Assembly: GCF_007004765.1 (NCBI RefSeq)
Contig: NZ_VIKR01000004.1
Span: 493,260-557,259 of the forward strand
Source: Aliikangiella marina
GTDB lineage: Bacteria > Pseudomonadota > Gammaproteobacteria > Enterobacterales > Kangiellaceae
Reading direction: 5' to 3'
DNA: 64,000 bases
This document shows positions 24,818 through 35,001 of this stretch, one piece after another. Position numbers and translations under genes: made by a program. Within the stretch, counting starts at the first letter, position 1, and every line of letters begins with the position of its first letter. Below the pieces are notes generated by a model, which saw only the letters and a list, made by a program, of their open reading frames with translations, was not told where the DNA came from and made no database searches.

Positions 24818-27800
24818 TTAAGCTTGAAGCGTTTCTAGTACCTGGTCGTAATCAAACGTTTCAAGCTGCTCCACCAATTTCTTCAAGGTTGCGTTGTCAA
24901 AATGATCCTTTCCACTGGCCTTAAATTCAGCGATAAGCTCGACCGGTATAAGCTCGCTATTAGAAAGCAAAGCAACAATTTCCTGCTTCACTAAATTAAA
25001 GTCGCGTCCTTTTTCGACGGACAACAAGGAATCATTACTTTTAAGGATTGCGTTAGCATCTTTTTTAGCGTAACCCAGCAGCGTTTTTAACTTCTCCAAT
25101 TTTTCCGGATTCACTTTGCCGGTGTTAGCAATATCAGATTCTATTGCTAAAGCGATCTCGTAAACCGTATCCATTCCCAAGCTACCACAAGTTCCTTTTT
25201 GAGAATGTGCAACACGTTTGATGAAGTCAATATCTGAGGATTCGATCGCTTCTTGTAGCTCAACAATCGCGCCATCTAGCTGAGAAACAAACACCGATAG
25301 CGCTCGCAAATATGCTTTGGGTAAATTAGCGATACTTGGTTTTTTCTTCGCAAAATCTATCGTCACCAACTGCTCTGGTAGCGTGAGTTTGTCCAATGAC
25401 GGTTTTCTGGGAGACGACTGTTTGGGTTCAGTTTCACTTTTATTGGCTTCAGTCTTTTGCAAGTCGATCAGGTTGCTTTCTTCAGTACTCACTAACGCTT
25501 CCGCTGAAACTCCGCGCGAAATTTTACGCTTCGCGATTTTCTTCGCCCACTTTCTCAGTGTTTTGATAAAAAAGGACTCTTCAACTGGCTTAGGGATATA
25601 ATCATACATTCCAAATGCAAAACATTTCTCCTTGTCGCCTTGCATTGTGTGGGCAGTCATCGCAAGAATGGGCACGTCGTGATACCGCTCACCCGCTTCA
25701 CCACCGCGAACTCTCGCGGTCGCATGGTAACCATCGAGAACCGGCATTTGGCAATCCATCAAGACAAGTTTAAATGGGTTGTCCGTTGGGGACTCAATGA
25801 GTCGGTCGATAGCATCTCGACCATTAACCGCCACCTCACAACCGAGTCCATTTTGCTGCAACATTTCCTTAGCCACGATACGATTAACTTCATTGTCATC
25901 AACCAATAAAATTTTAAAATCGGCCGGCCACTGATAAACTTCTTCTGGCTCATCCAACTTATCATCGCAAGTTTGGTTAGTCGCCTTTTCACTAGGCGTG
26001 TCGTTTAGTACCTCGCTTACTGTTTCCAGTAGTTCAAAAGAGGTAAATGGTTTGGTGATAAAACCGGATATACCAATCTGTTCACTATCCAACTCTTTCT
26101 CTTGATCTTGAAGTTCTGTCATCAAGAGTAGTTTGATTTTCGAGTGAGGAAACTCTTCTTTAAAGTCTTGACAAAAAGCGCGCGCGTAAAGGGAGTCCTG
26201 AAGATCAACAATTATCAAATCAAAGACTTCACCGTTTGACGCTTCGCAAAGCGCAAGTGCATCTTCACTCGATGAAGCAGAGGTTACTGCCCCGCCCCAG
26301 TATTTTAAGTTCTTAAAAAAGACTTCGCGACTCGTTTGGTTATCATCAAGGATAAGGATATGAAATGGACTAATGTCGATTTTTGGTGCTAACGGACTCG
26401 AGGATTTGCTCGATTCAAGCCGGATATTAAAATCAAAACAAGACCCTTTTCCAAGCTCACTTTTTACGTGAATTCCGCCCCCCATAATTTCACTTAATTG
26501 CTTACATATTGCTAAGCCCAGCCCGGTTCCTCCATAGTGTCTTGTTGTCGAGGCATCGACCTGTGTGAATTGTTCAAAAAGCGAATCAATTTTTTCTTCC
26601 GGGATCCCAATGCCGGTATCCTCGACTTGGCAATAAAGTCTTAAATGACTATTTTCACTCTCTAGTTTGGCACGAATAACTATTTCACCTTGGTGGGTAA
26701 ACTTAATGGCATTACCAACGAGGTTATTCAGAATCTGGCGCAATCTTCCAGGATCACCTTTCACCATTGAATGAGCAATTTCAGTGGAATCGATAATCAG
26801 CTGAATCCCTCGCTCCCTGGCTTTGACGCCCATCGAGTGGGTAATTTCGCTAATAAGCTGGACCAGATCGAAATCAATATTTTCGAGTTCGAGTTTACCG
26901 GCTTCTACTTTTGAGAAATCCAAAATGTCATTGAGAATTGATAATAAAGACTGTGCACTATTTTGCGCAATATTCAGTTTCATTCTCTGGTCTGAAGTCA
27001 GTTGACTGTTAAGTAACAGTCCAAGCATTCCTAAGACGCCATTCATTGGAGTCCTAATTTCGTGGCTCATACTCGCCAAAAACTCACTCTTAATACGGCT
27101 CGCTTCAACCGCGGCATCTTTCGCAGCTAGAAGCTGTTTTTCCATTTTCTTTCTTTCAGTAATATCTAAAGAAACCCCGAGAATGCCAGAAACGCGATCG
27201 AGATCATTGGTGATAGGAATCTTGCTCGCCCAATAGTCATGCAGGGTGCCATCAGGATGAGGCGCTTGTTCCTCTAACTGAACCCCCTGCCCCGAATCCA
27301 TCACTTCTTCATCAGACTGCATAAATGGCAAGGCAGTATTTTCGGGAAAAACTTCAGCATCAGTGCGACCAATAACCTCTGTTGCTGACAATCCGGTGTG
27401 AGTCTCGAAAGCCTCATTAATTAATTGATATTGACCTTCTCTGTTTTTGAGACACACAATAGCTGGAACGTTATCGACCACCATCTGTAACCTAGATTCT
27501 GTTTCACGACGTTCAATTTCGGCAATCTTTTGTTCAGTGATATCCATGATGAATCCATCAATGTAATCAACTTCACCTTCTTCATTTTTAATTATTTGTC
27601 CTTGGGTTAATACCCAGTGAGTCTGTTCCTGGTTATCGATAATTCTAAATTGCGTTTTAAAGGTGCCAGTTTTCTTAATCGAATCATTAATCGCATCATC
27701 CGCCCAAAGAATATCTTGAGGATGAATAATGCTGGTAAAGCTCCTTACCTTATTAAGAATAAAGTCGGTCGATGGATAACCGCAGATTGATTCGATGTAG

Positions 27801-30800
27801 TCCGACATGTATTCCATTGTCCAATCTTCATCAAGCTGACAGCGGAATACGGCCCCAGGAATATGATTAACTAAAGTCCGATAACGATACTCCTGAATTG
27901 ATAATCGATTAAGGACCTTTTCGGTATCATGTTTAGCATCTAGGATGGCTTTTTCTGCGGCTTTCTGTTGAGTGAGGTCGGTATGTGTACCGACAAACCG
28001 GATAACCTCTCCGGTTTCTTGATCGCGAGCAACATAAGCACACGACAATACCGGCACCCAACGACCATCCTGATGCCGCATTCTAAACTCAAGACTGAAT
28101 TCTTCTTGCTTTCCATCGACACAGGCTTGAATGTACTCAAAAGTTTTCTCGGCATCATCGGGATGACAAAGTTCGCCCCAAAGCTCAATATTGCTGTAAA
28201 GATCTTCTTCCGGATAACCGAGCATCCCGCGCCATCGTGCCGAATAAAAAGTTTCACCGGTTTTGTAATCCCAATCCCAAAGACCATCATTTGACCCTCG
28301 CAAAGCTAATTCAAATCGCTCTTCACTGATAGCAAGATCTTCTAATGCTTTTTCAGCTTTTTGCTTTTCTTTCTTAAGCTCTATTTCCGCGCGCTTGCGA
28401 TTAGAAATATCCAAGCCGACGCCCAGCAACCCGGCTACTTGGTCACTTTCATCGGTCACAGGTACTTTAGTAATCAAAAAATCCCGCTTTTCGCCACTCG
28501 CATCCTGTACAACTTCTTCTTCTTGAACTCGCATTTTTGATTCGAGTGACTCCAAATGAGTCGGTTTAAAGACGCTTGAATCCAGCTCGCCAAACAGTCG
28601 CTCATCAGTTCGACCAATGGCGGTTACGGCAGGCACATCAGTCACTTTTTCCCAGGCTCGATTAACCAACAAATATTTGCCTTGGGGGTCTTTAAAAAAG
28701 ATAACGGCAGGCACATTATCAATCACTAATTGGAGCCGTTGTTCACTCTTCGCTAAATCCAGCGTTCGTTGCTTTACTCGCTCTTCTAATTGATCTCTTG
28801 CTGCAATCAAACTTTGATTGGCACGGTTGCTCATCGCCAAAAGAAGTAACGTTAAAATAATGGAGACCGCCACCGTAATGCCTAAAATAGTAACTAAGGT
28901 TAATCGCGCGCTGTAATAAGCAGATAGCGCTTCTTCTTCATCAATTTCAGTGGTCAAACCGAAACCGAGATTTTCGTCCCATAACCATGCTCCGTAAACT
29001 TTAACACCGCGGTAATCGCGATAGCCGCGAGTGCTAAATCCAGACTCACCCCGAACAGCACTCTCAGCCATGTAAGTGAGGGGACTCTCTTGATTGAGGG
29101 CAAGCGGATTATCCGAGTAACTATCTGGTCCTGGGTCACTGACTCTTATGGATAAAATACTTTGCTCATCCGGCGCTAATAAACCCAGTGCCACCAATTC
29201 ATGGACAAAACGACTATCACTTAACAGGCGGCCTTGATAATCAAAAGCGTAGGTTTCACCACTATTGCCCATTCGACCCAACTGATTAATCCGAGTGAAG
29301 TCGTAATGCGGATTTTGCCGCTGAGCGAGTACCGCGATCACATCATCGTTTGCATTGTAAATCGGCGCAATAAAAAACATCGTCGGCGGCTTGTCGCTCG
29401 CAGCGATATTAGCGGAGCCCGGAATCGCGACATCAGAAACCATTGGTGGCACAAAAACCGCTTGACCTTCGAAAGCGCGCGCTAATAATTCTGGACGGTG
29501 CTGATGAATTAAATTTACGCTTCCAATGTTTTCATCTCTCATTGAAGCAATACTGACACCATCATCTGCAATGACAAAAAAACCTGCATATTCATGCCGC
29601 AACGTAAAGTCCTTAAAGACATTACGGATACCTTGGAGTGATTGTCCCCGATCAACCTGACCTGTTGATTGATAAGACTCGACTTGCTCCTCAACTAACC
29701 ACCGCAACTGTTGATTAGCTGCTAGCTCAGTGATTTTTTGCTGTTGATCTTCTACCCAGATATTCATCGCTTCATGGGTAGTCAAAAGAACGGTCTGCAG
29801 CGACTCTGCTGTGTCCGATTTAACTTGAAGCTTAATATTATTGAGTGCCCAGCCTCCCAAACCAAAAGCGAGTAAAATCAATAAACAGTTTGTCGCGATT
29901 GCAACTCGTTTACCTAAAGCTGAAGAAAATTGAAAGTTGCCTGTCTGTTTTGCTGGCGCAGTAAAAAACCGAAATAAGAAAATGGCGACAACAACACCAA
30001 TAAAAAATACCAAGCCGATGGCAATCAATTCATCTCTTGCGAACAGTTGCTGTTTATCGTCAATACTATTTTTTAATTCTAATGAGTAACTCTCGGTTGC
30101 ATCCAACCAGCGGGCATCAAGCCTTTTGATTTCTTCCTTGCTGATACTCGCCATCGCTTTTTCTAAAATAGGTACGAATTCTGGCCAATCTTTTCTCACA
30201 GCAAGGCGATAAGAATAATCCGTTCCTTCCGGACGAATGAAAGGCGACGCATGACTCAAGTTGTTTAATAGCAATTTTTGAATAAGGTAGTGTGCGACCG
30301 GTAACTCGAGAATCACACCATCTGCGCGACCGAAAGCCACGGCGAACAATGCTTGCTCATAATCGTTTACCGGAAGGAGCGTAATATCTGAGTATTGAGC
30401 GGTAACTAAACCATATGCCGCATCTCCGGGAACCGCGGCAATCGTTTTTCCTCGCATACTTTCCAGTCCGTCAGAAACTTCCTCGCCTTTGCGAGTCACA
30501 ATAGAGTTGACTGAATCTTTATAGCCGCGGGTAAAATGTAAAAATTGCTCGCGCTCTTTAGGAACGTTAAATAAACTATGCGCCAAATCGATTTCTTTAT
30601 TCTTTAACTTTTCAAGTAACTCAGAAAAACTGCCTTGGACAAACTCAATTTGAATACCAAGCTTTTCTGCGATGAGCTTTACATAATCGATCGAATACCC
30701 CTGCGACACATTGTTTTCAATGAAATCAAATGGCGCATAATCAGGCTCACTCATGACCCGAATAACTGGGTGCTGCTCGAGCCACTTCCTTTCTTCGGCT

Positions 30801-31963
30801 AGCAGCGGGATGCTTTCTGATAAGTTTCTCTCTCGGTTAGGTACCGAATGCTTCAAGCTGTAAATAAAGCCTGACCAGTCCAAATCACTGTAAGTAAAAC
30901 CACTTTTGCGATAAGCATCGGCGATTTCTCGATATCGCTTCATCACTGTGGTACCCAGCGGAATTTCATCCGCGGATATGAGCGAAGCAGTCAGTCTTGC
31001 CTCATGAGACAGTTGTGGAAAAGCAAGCTGGCTGTCATACTTTTGCAAGATGAGTTGAATAATTTCGGCGGGATTATCGAGGGCATATTGCCACCCTTTA
31101 ATTGACGCTCTAATCATCGCCTCAACCCGTTGCGGGTTCTCCTGAACTTCCGACTCAGAGGTGAATAAATTATCACCATAAAAGTCAATGCCATAATGTC
31201 TTGGGTTGACAACGGCGTGCTCAACCCCTTTAGACTTTAATTGCGATGGAAAAGTGGTGATGTGACCGACAAAAGCATCGATCTCTCGGTTGATAAATTG
31301 ATCCGTTTTAAAGTCGTAAGGCACAACCTCAACGGTTGACAGTCCACCTAAAGACTCTTCTAACATACTGAGCACCGGAGCGTGATCACTATTACTCGGC
31401 TCAATCATTAGCTTTTTACCGCGTAAACTCCCTGGCAATTCGTTCGCTAACTCTCGTTGTGCTATCAAAACTAAAGGCGAATGCTGAAAGACTTGCTTAA
31501 GCAATACAACGGGCTTTCCCTTACTCCGCTCTAACAGCAACGAAGCATCCGAAACCCCATAGTCAGCCTCACCTTGAAGCACACCGTCGACTGCAGATAT
31601 ATCGAGCCGCTGGAGCTTGATTTCGACATCCAGACCTTCATCTTCAAAATACCCCTGTTGCTTGGCCGCATAGTACCCAGCAAACTGAAACCGATGAAAC
31701 CATTTCAATTGCAGTGTTACTTTTTGCAATGACTTGTCTGCAGTATTGGATTGTTTGGACTGTGGCGTGAGTTGTTGCGTCGATCGCTCGCTTGACTGAC
31801 CGGTTTGTTGTTCTATCTCGAGAGCAGACGTTTGAGCGCCTAGCTCGGAAGAGGCGATCAATGACAACCAGAGCAAGATGAGCAACGATTGAAGCCGCCG
31901 AAAGATGGCATAACACGGGGTCTGCTGCTTTGTTTTATCGAATAGCCAGCTTTGCAAATTCAT
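24818..31963 (-). CDS. Giant hybrid histidine kinase with NMT1, PBPb, Cache and four PAS domains
   Basis: 2381 residues. Order: signal/TM (about 20-43); NMT1/THI5-like binding domain (81-320, 'LKWFHRFQFAGYYAAKQQGYF'); SBP_bac_3 domain (about 395-630, 'VIRVMSEPDYAPFDF'); TM (645-668); TM (685-710); double-Cache-like periplasmic domain (710-1020); TM (1020-1045); PAS at about 1075, 1217, 1361 and 1491; HisKA with His1634 in '[12 protein letters not shown]'; HATPase (about 1735-1850); receiver 1 with Asp1920; receiver 2 with Asp2070; HPt with His2253. All phosphorelay residues are present (H-D-D-H). PAS 1 and PAS 4 resemble each other and may be a duplication. It senses envelope ligands; the ligands and output regulator are unknown. 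The gene follows modABC on the same strand after 91 bases, which may or may not be meaningful. Confidence 0.93.
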   Translation of the reverse strand: MNLQSWLFDKTKQQTPCYAIFRRLQSLLILLWLSLIASSELGAQTSALEIEQQTGQSSERSTQQLTPQSKQSNTADKSLQKVTLQLKWFHRFQFAGYYAAKQQGYFEDEGLDVEIKLQRLDISAVDGVLQGEADYGVSDASLLLERSKGKPVVLLKQVFQHSPLVLIAQRELANELPGSLRGKKLMIEPSNSDHAPVLSMLEESLGGLSTVEVVPYDFKTDQFINREIDAFVGHITTFPSQLKSKGVEHAVVNPRHYGIDFYGDNLFTSESEVQENPQRVEAMIRASIKGWQYALDNPAEIIQLILQKYDSQLAFPQLSHEARLTASLISADEIPLGTTVMKRYREIADAYRKSGFTYSDLDWSGFIYSLKHSVPNRERNLSESIPLLAEERKWLEQHPVIRVMSEPDYAPFDFIENNVSQGYSIDYVKLIAEKLGIQIEFVQGSFSELLEKLKNKEIDLAHSLFNVPKEREQFLHFTRGYKDSVNSIVTRKGEEVSDGLESMRGKTIAAVPGDAAYGLVTAQYSDITLLPVNDYEQALFAVAFGRADGVILELPVAHYLIQKLLLNNLSHASPFIRPEGTDYSYRLAVRKDWPEFVPILEKAMASISKEEIKRLDARWLDATESYSLELKNSIDDKQQLFARDELIAIGLVFFIGVVVAIFLFRFFTAPAKQTGNFQFSSALGKRVAIATNCLLILLAFGLGGWALNNIKLQVKSDTAESLQTVLLTTHEAMNIWVEDQQQKITELAANQQLRWLVEEQVESYQSTGQVDRGQSLQGIRNVFKDFTLRHEYAGFFVIADDGVSIASMRDENIGSVNLIHQHRPELLARAFEGQAVFVPPMVSDVAIPGSANIAASDKPPTMFFIAPIYNANDDVIAVLAQRQNPHYDFTRINQLGRMGNSGETYAFDYQGRLLSDSRFVHELVALGLLAPDEQSILSIRVSDPGPDSYSDNPLALNQESPLTYMAESAVRGESGFSTRGYRDYRGVKVYGAWLWDENLGFGLTTEIDEEEALSAYYSARLTLVTILGITVAVSIILTLLLLAMSNRANQSLIAARDQLEERVKQRTLDLAKSEQRLQLVIDNVPAVIFFKDPQGKYLLVNRAWEKVTDVPAVTAIGRTDERLFGELDSSVFKPTHLESLESKMRVQEEEVVQDASGEKRDFLITKVPVTDESDQVAGLLGVGLDISNRKRAEIELKKEKQKAEKALEDLAISEERFELALRGSNDGLWDWDYKTGETFYSARWRGMLGYPEEDLYSNIELWGELCHPDDAEKTFEYIQACVDGKQEEFSLEFRMRHQDGRWVPVLSCAYVARDQETGEVIRFVGTHTDLTQQKAAEKAILDAKHDTEKVLNRLSIQEYRYRTLVNHIPGAVFRCQLDEDWTMEYMSDYIESICGYPSTDFILNKVRSFTSIIHPQDILWADDAINDSIKKTGTFKTQFRIIDNQEQTHWVLTQGQIIKNEEGEVDYIDGFIMDITEQKIAEIERRETESRLQMVVDNVPAIVCLKNREGQYQLINEAFETHTGLSATEVIGRTDAEVFPENTALPFMQSDEEVMDSGQGVQLEEQAPHPDGTLHDYWASKIPITNDLDRVSGILGVSLDITERKKMEKQLLAAKDAAVEASRIKSEFLASMSHEIRTPMNGVLGMLGLLLNSQLTSDQRMKLNIAQNSAQSLLSILNDILDFSKVEAGKLELENIDFDLVQLISEITHSMGVKARERGIQLIIDSTEIAHSMVKGDPGRLRQILNNLVGNAIKFTHQGEIVIRAKLESENSHLRLYCQVEDTGIGIPEEKIDSLFEQFTQVDASTTRHYGGTGLGLAICKQLSEIMGGGIHVKSELGKGSCFDFNIRLESSKSSSPLAPKIDISPFHILILDDNQTSREVFFKNLKYWGGAVTSASSSEDALALCEASNGEVFDLIIVDLQDSLYARAFCQDFKEEFPHSKIKLLLMTELQDQEKELDSEQIGISGFITKPFTSFELLETVSEVLNDTPSEKATNQTCDDKLDEPEEVYQWPADFKILLVDDNEVNRIVAKEMLQQNGLGCEVAVNGRDAIDRLIESPTDNPFKLVLMDCQMPVLDGYHATARVRGGEAGERYHDVPILAMTAHTMQGDKEKCFAFGMYDYIPKPVEESFFIKTLRKWAKKIAKRKISRGVSAEALVSTEESNLIDLQKTEANKSETEPKQSSPRKPSLDKLTLPEQLVTIDFAKKKPSIANLPKAYLRALSVFVSQLDGAIVELQEAIESSDIDFIKRVAHSQKGTCGSLGMDTVYEIALAIESDIANTGKVNPEKLEKLKTLLGYAKKDANAILKSNDSLLSVEKGRDFNLVKQEIVALLSNSELIPVELIAEFKASGKDHFDNATLKKLVEQLETFDYDQVLETLQA

Positions 31964-32054
31964 TCAGAATGGCATAATTTATCAACTAAAATTCATAACC
32001 AAAGCATAGTCGATAAATCCTAAATTTCCATTGTAAAACAAATAGGTAGCTAAA

Positions 32055-33149
32055 CTATTTTAGAATTGAGACAGCCTTAATTTGCGCAAAAACCACAGAA
32101 CCAGGGGCTAAACTTAACTGCTCGCAGGAATATTGAGAGATCAATGCTAATAGTTCGGACTGGGCGAGGCTTAATTTGACTAAACAATGACCACAGTGAG
32201 CAAGTTGCTCTATGGTGACAACCGACGCCTTGAAAATATTGAGGATGCTTGAGTCTTGCGACCGAGATAAAGCCAGACTGACATCTTTCGCATCAATGTG
32301 AAGCCTTGCGGTTCGTCCTTGTTCAAGCGCTAAATCAGGCACCATAAATTGATCCCCATCCACATCTATCACCGAAAGCTTAAACTGATTGCAAGGATCG
32401 ACAACCTGGCCAAAAAGGACAGAAAATGGTTGTTGCGCCTGATAAAACGGCGAGTCTTGCCTTGCCGCGACAGTCTCAATCGTGCCGTGGTATTGAATTT
32501 CACCCTGGTCCATAACAATCACATAATCAGCTAACCGTGATATCTCACTGGCACTGTGACTCACGTAAATCATGGGTTGATCGGCCTGTTGTTTTAATTG
32601 GTCTAAGTGGGACAATATCTTGTCTTTATTCAAAGAGTCCAAGGAGGCGAGCGGTTCATCCATTATAAGCAGTTGTGGGTTTAGAAAGAGCGCTCGTCCT
32701 ATCGCAACCCGCTGCGCTTCTCCACCGGATAATTCCGCCGGCCTCGAAGTCAACAATGGTTCAAGACCTAACAAACTGATGACATCGCGACATTGTTTTT
32801 CATCGAGTGCTTGTGCAGCTCGCTTGCGCCCAAAGTTTAGATTTTCCGCGACAGTTAAATGCGCCAAAAGCCCACCATCCTGAAACACAAAACCCACCGA
32901 ACGCTCATGAGGTCTTACAAACATCTTATCGTTTTGCCAGACCTGATCACCGATAGTGACTTCGCCATAAGAGGCTTTTTCCAAACCTGCTAAACATCGC
33001 AATAGCGTGGTTTTACCACACCCCGAAGGGCCATATATTGCAACCACACCTTTTAGGGGTACTTTAAAATCAACCGCGAGTTTAAAACTGGCATATTCAA
33101 GTTGTACTTTAGCTTCAAGTTGGGTCGCGTTAAATTCAGATGCACTCAA
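32055..33149 (-). CDS. modC: Molybdate ABC transporter ATP-binding protein
   Basis: ATPase of the molybdate importer. 364 residues: Walker A 'IYGPSGCGKTTLLRCLAGL', Q-loop 'VGFVFQDGGLLAHLTV', ABC signature 'LSGGEAQRVAIGRAL', Walker B 'LLIMDEPLASLD', H-loop 'IYVSHSASE', and a C-terminal Mop domain (about 290-364) that binds molybdate and can regulate transport. The start is TTG at 33149, two bases after the modB stop, so it is translationally coupled. Last of modA-modB-modC. No molybdenum enzyme or cofactor gene is in the window. Confidence 0.94.
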   Translation of the reverse strand: MSASEFNATQLEAKVQLEYASFKLAVDFKVPLKGVVAIYGPSGCGKTTLLRCLAGLEKASYGEVTIGDQVWQNDKMFVRPHERSVGFVFQDGGLLAHLTVAENLNFGRKRAAQALDEKQCRDVISLLGLEPLLTSRPAELSGGEAQRVAIGRALFLNPQLLIMDEPLASLDSLNKDKILSHLDQLKQQADQPMIYVSHSASEISRLADYVIVMDQGEIQYHGTIETVAARQDSPFYQAQQPFSVLFGQVVDPCNQFKLSVIDVDGDQFMVPDLALEQGRTARLHIDAKDVSLALSRSQDSSILNIFKASVVTIEQLAHCGHCLVKLSLAQSELLALISQYSCEQLSLAPGSVVFAQIKAVSILK

Positions 33150-33151
33150 TA

Positions 33152-33880
33152 TTAGAATCCCAGTGTTTTCGAGTTTGCTATTGTTTTCGATTTAGCTAAT
33201 GGTTTTGATTGAGATAATGAACTACGGTTAGTCGAATAAACGATTGCCAACACGACAAAGGAAAATATCAGCATAATGCCTGATAGCCAGTGCGCTTGAA
33301 GATAATTCAATGACTCAACATGATCATAAATTTGCACAGATACAACCTTGGTCTCACCGGGTATATTGCCGCCCACCATTAACACGACACCGAACTCACC
33401 GACCGTATGAGCAAACCCAAGAATTGATGCCGTAATAAAGCCGCGCTTAGCTTGGGGCATGACAACACTGACGAAAGTATCCAGTTTAGAAGCTCCCAGG
33501 GTTGCCGCTACCTCTAATGGCTTATCACCAATAGCTTCAATTGCGTTTTGAATGGGTTGCACCACAAAAGGCAAGGAATAAAGCATAGAGGCAATGACCA
33601 AGCCCCAAAAAGTAAATGCGAGAGTCCCGATACCCAGCCATTGGGTTAATTCACCGATCGGTCCATTGGGCCCCATCGCTACCAGTAAGTAAAATCCTAA
33701 TACACTGGGTGGAAGAATAAGCGGCATAGCGACAATGGCATTTATAGGTCCTCGCAACCAGCTTGAAGTACGTGCTAACCACCAAGCCAATGGCGTGCCA
33801 AAGACCATTAAAAGAACGGTTGTAGTGAATGCAATTTTAACCGTTAACCATATGGTGACTAGGTCTGACTCAGTTAACAT
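33152..33880 (-). CDS. modB: Molybdate ABC transporter permease
   Basis: Inner-membrane channel subunit. 242 residues with about five to six helices and the permease signature: '[28 protein letters not shown]', '[21 protein letters not shown]', '[49 protein letters not shown]' (the EAA loop contacting ModC), and '[32 protein letters not shown]', characteristic of ModB/CysTW. ATG at 33880 overlaps the end of modA by 11 bases. A Ser/Lys-rich tail of about 25 residues ('[22 protein letters not shown]') extends beyond the usual end. Confidence 0.95.
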   Translation of the reverse strand: MLTESDLVTIWLTVKIAFTTTVLLMVFGTPLAWWLARTSSWLRGPINAIVAMPLILPPSVLGFYLLVAMGPNGPIGELTQWLGIGTLAFTFWGLVIASMLYSLPFVVQPIQNAIEAIGDKPLEVAATLGASKLDTFVSVVMPQAKRGFITASILGFAHTVGEFGVVLMVGGNIPGETKVVSVQIYDHVESLNYLQAHWLSGIMLIFSFVVLAIVYSTNRSSLSQSKPLAKSKTIANSKTLGF

Positions 33881-34640
33881 GAGCGATCACCTCGCTAAGC
33901 TCGTACCCAAACGAGCGAATAATGTGTTTGCCTGTTGTGGACTTTACAAAATTTAAAAAGTCATTCGCAGCCGCTCTTTTGTTGCTGCCGTTGAGTACCA
34001 CTGCATCTTGGGCAATAGGTTGATGCAAATCACTCGGAACAACCCAATAGGCACCCTGCAGATTTTCTTCAAGCGAAATTACTTGTGCTAAAGCAACCAA
34101 ACCGATTTGTGCATTCTGTGTAAAAACAAATTGAAAAGTTTGATTGATGTTCTCTCCCATCACGATACGTGTGCTCAGTCGGTCATAGAGCTGAAGCTCC
34201 TCTAGAAATTCTCTGGCCGCCACACCATAGGGTGCTAATTGTGGATTTGCCATAGCCAGTTTGTTGTATTTCCCTTTGGATAAATAGTGGCTATCAGGGT
34301 GAACAGCTGAATTTCTGGACCAAACCACCAACCGACCAATTGCATAGGTATAACGGTGTTTAGGATCAGCTAAGCCGATCTTGAGCAAGCGTTCAACTTT
34401 GTCTTGATCGGCAGAGAAAAACAAGTCAAATGGAGCCCCATTAACAATCTGCGCAAAGAGTTTGCCCGAAGAGCCCGTGATTAAATTAACCTTATGAGCA
34501 GATGAAAGCTCATACTCAGCGACAATCTGCTTCATTGGCTGTAGAAAATTCGAAGCCACCGCGACGTTCAGTCTCTCGGCCGATACCGAGAAGCTTGCGA
34601 ATAACAAAACCATGACAATCAACCTGACGCTTGAAAACAT
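33870..34640 (-). CDS. modA: Molybdate-binding periplasmic protein
   Basis: Periplasmic receptor for molybdate. I start it at ATG 34640 (AGGAAG 10 bases upstream), which opens with a signal peptide (about 1-22, '[15 protein letters not shown]') and gives 256 residues, the usual length; a longer in-frame extension to 34895 runs through repeats and is not credible. Family features: '[21 protein letters not shown]', '[34 protein letters not shown]', '[10 protein letters not shown]', '[20 protein letters not shown]' and '[18 protein letters not shown]'. First gene of modABC. Confidence 0.95.
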   Translation of the reverse strand: MFSSVRLIVMVLLFASFSVSAERLNVAVASNFLQPMKQIVAEYELSSAHKVNLITGSSGKLFAQIVNGAPFDLFFSADQDKVERLLKIGLADPKHRYTYAIGRLVVWSRNSAVHPDSHYLSKGKYNKLAMANPQLAPYGVAAREFLEELQLYDRLSTRIVMGENINQTFQFVFTQNAQIGLVALAQVISLEENLQGAYWVVPSDLHQPIAQDAVVLNGSNKRAAANDFLNFVKSTTGKHIIRSFGYELSEVIAHVN

Positions 34641-34782
34641 ACTGATATTACTTCCTGAATCATTTCCCAGAATACTGGCCTTAATATCGGCCCGATTATC
34701 GGTTCTATCGCCAAAACGACTATCGTTAAAGTGATGAGTGCCATGATTGAGTGTGTATTGTGAAATTGGGATGCTTAATTTC

Positions 34783-34849
34783 TCCCAATTCCACAACGCT
34801 CCCAGTTCCGCGGCTCTCCCAATTCCACAAATGCCCAAATTCCGAAACT
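34783..34849. repeat. Four degenerate 17-bp repeats upstream of modA
   Basis: TCCCAATTCCAC recurs at 34783, TCCCAGTTCCGC at 34800, TCCCAATTCCAC at 34817 and a CCCAAATTCCG variant at 34834, with a 17-base period. They lie about 140-210 bases upstream of modA, in the 361-base gap (34641-35001) that otherwise holds only the two divergent promoters. They do not look like the E. coli ModE operator. Confidence 0.6.
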
Positions 34850-35001
34850 CAATAGGCTCGCTTATGCGATTCGCTTGACACCTTATCTTAAGCACTTTTC
34901 GTTTGCAAAACTATCGTGGATAGAATAAGTCATTAATTTATCAGCAACTATTTGAATCTCCTGCTAAACTTTCAGGTAAAGTATTAAATAATCTATTTGA
35001 A

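Noticed and set aside
27940..28290. Frames of 100 codons or more inside the large kinase genes, on both strands
   Set aside because: All lie wholly within long, well-supported kinase reading frames and lack start signals or domain content.
24818..31963. Frameshifted fusion of two adjacent kinase and binding-protein genes
   Set aside because: The reading frame is open throughout, domain junctions fall at membrane helices, and the two-sensor order is coherent, so I treat it as one gene.
34641..34895. 85-codon N-terminal extension of modA
   Set aside because: It covers the 17-bp repeats, lacks a start signal, and would put the signal peptide inside the protein.
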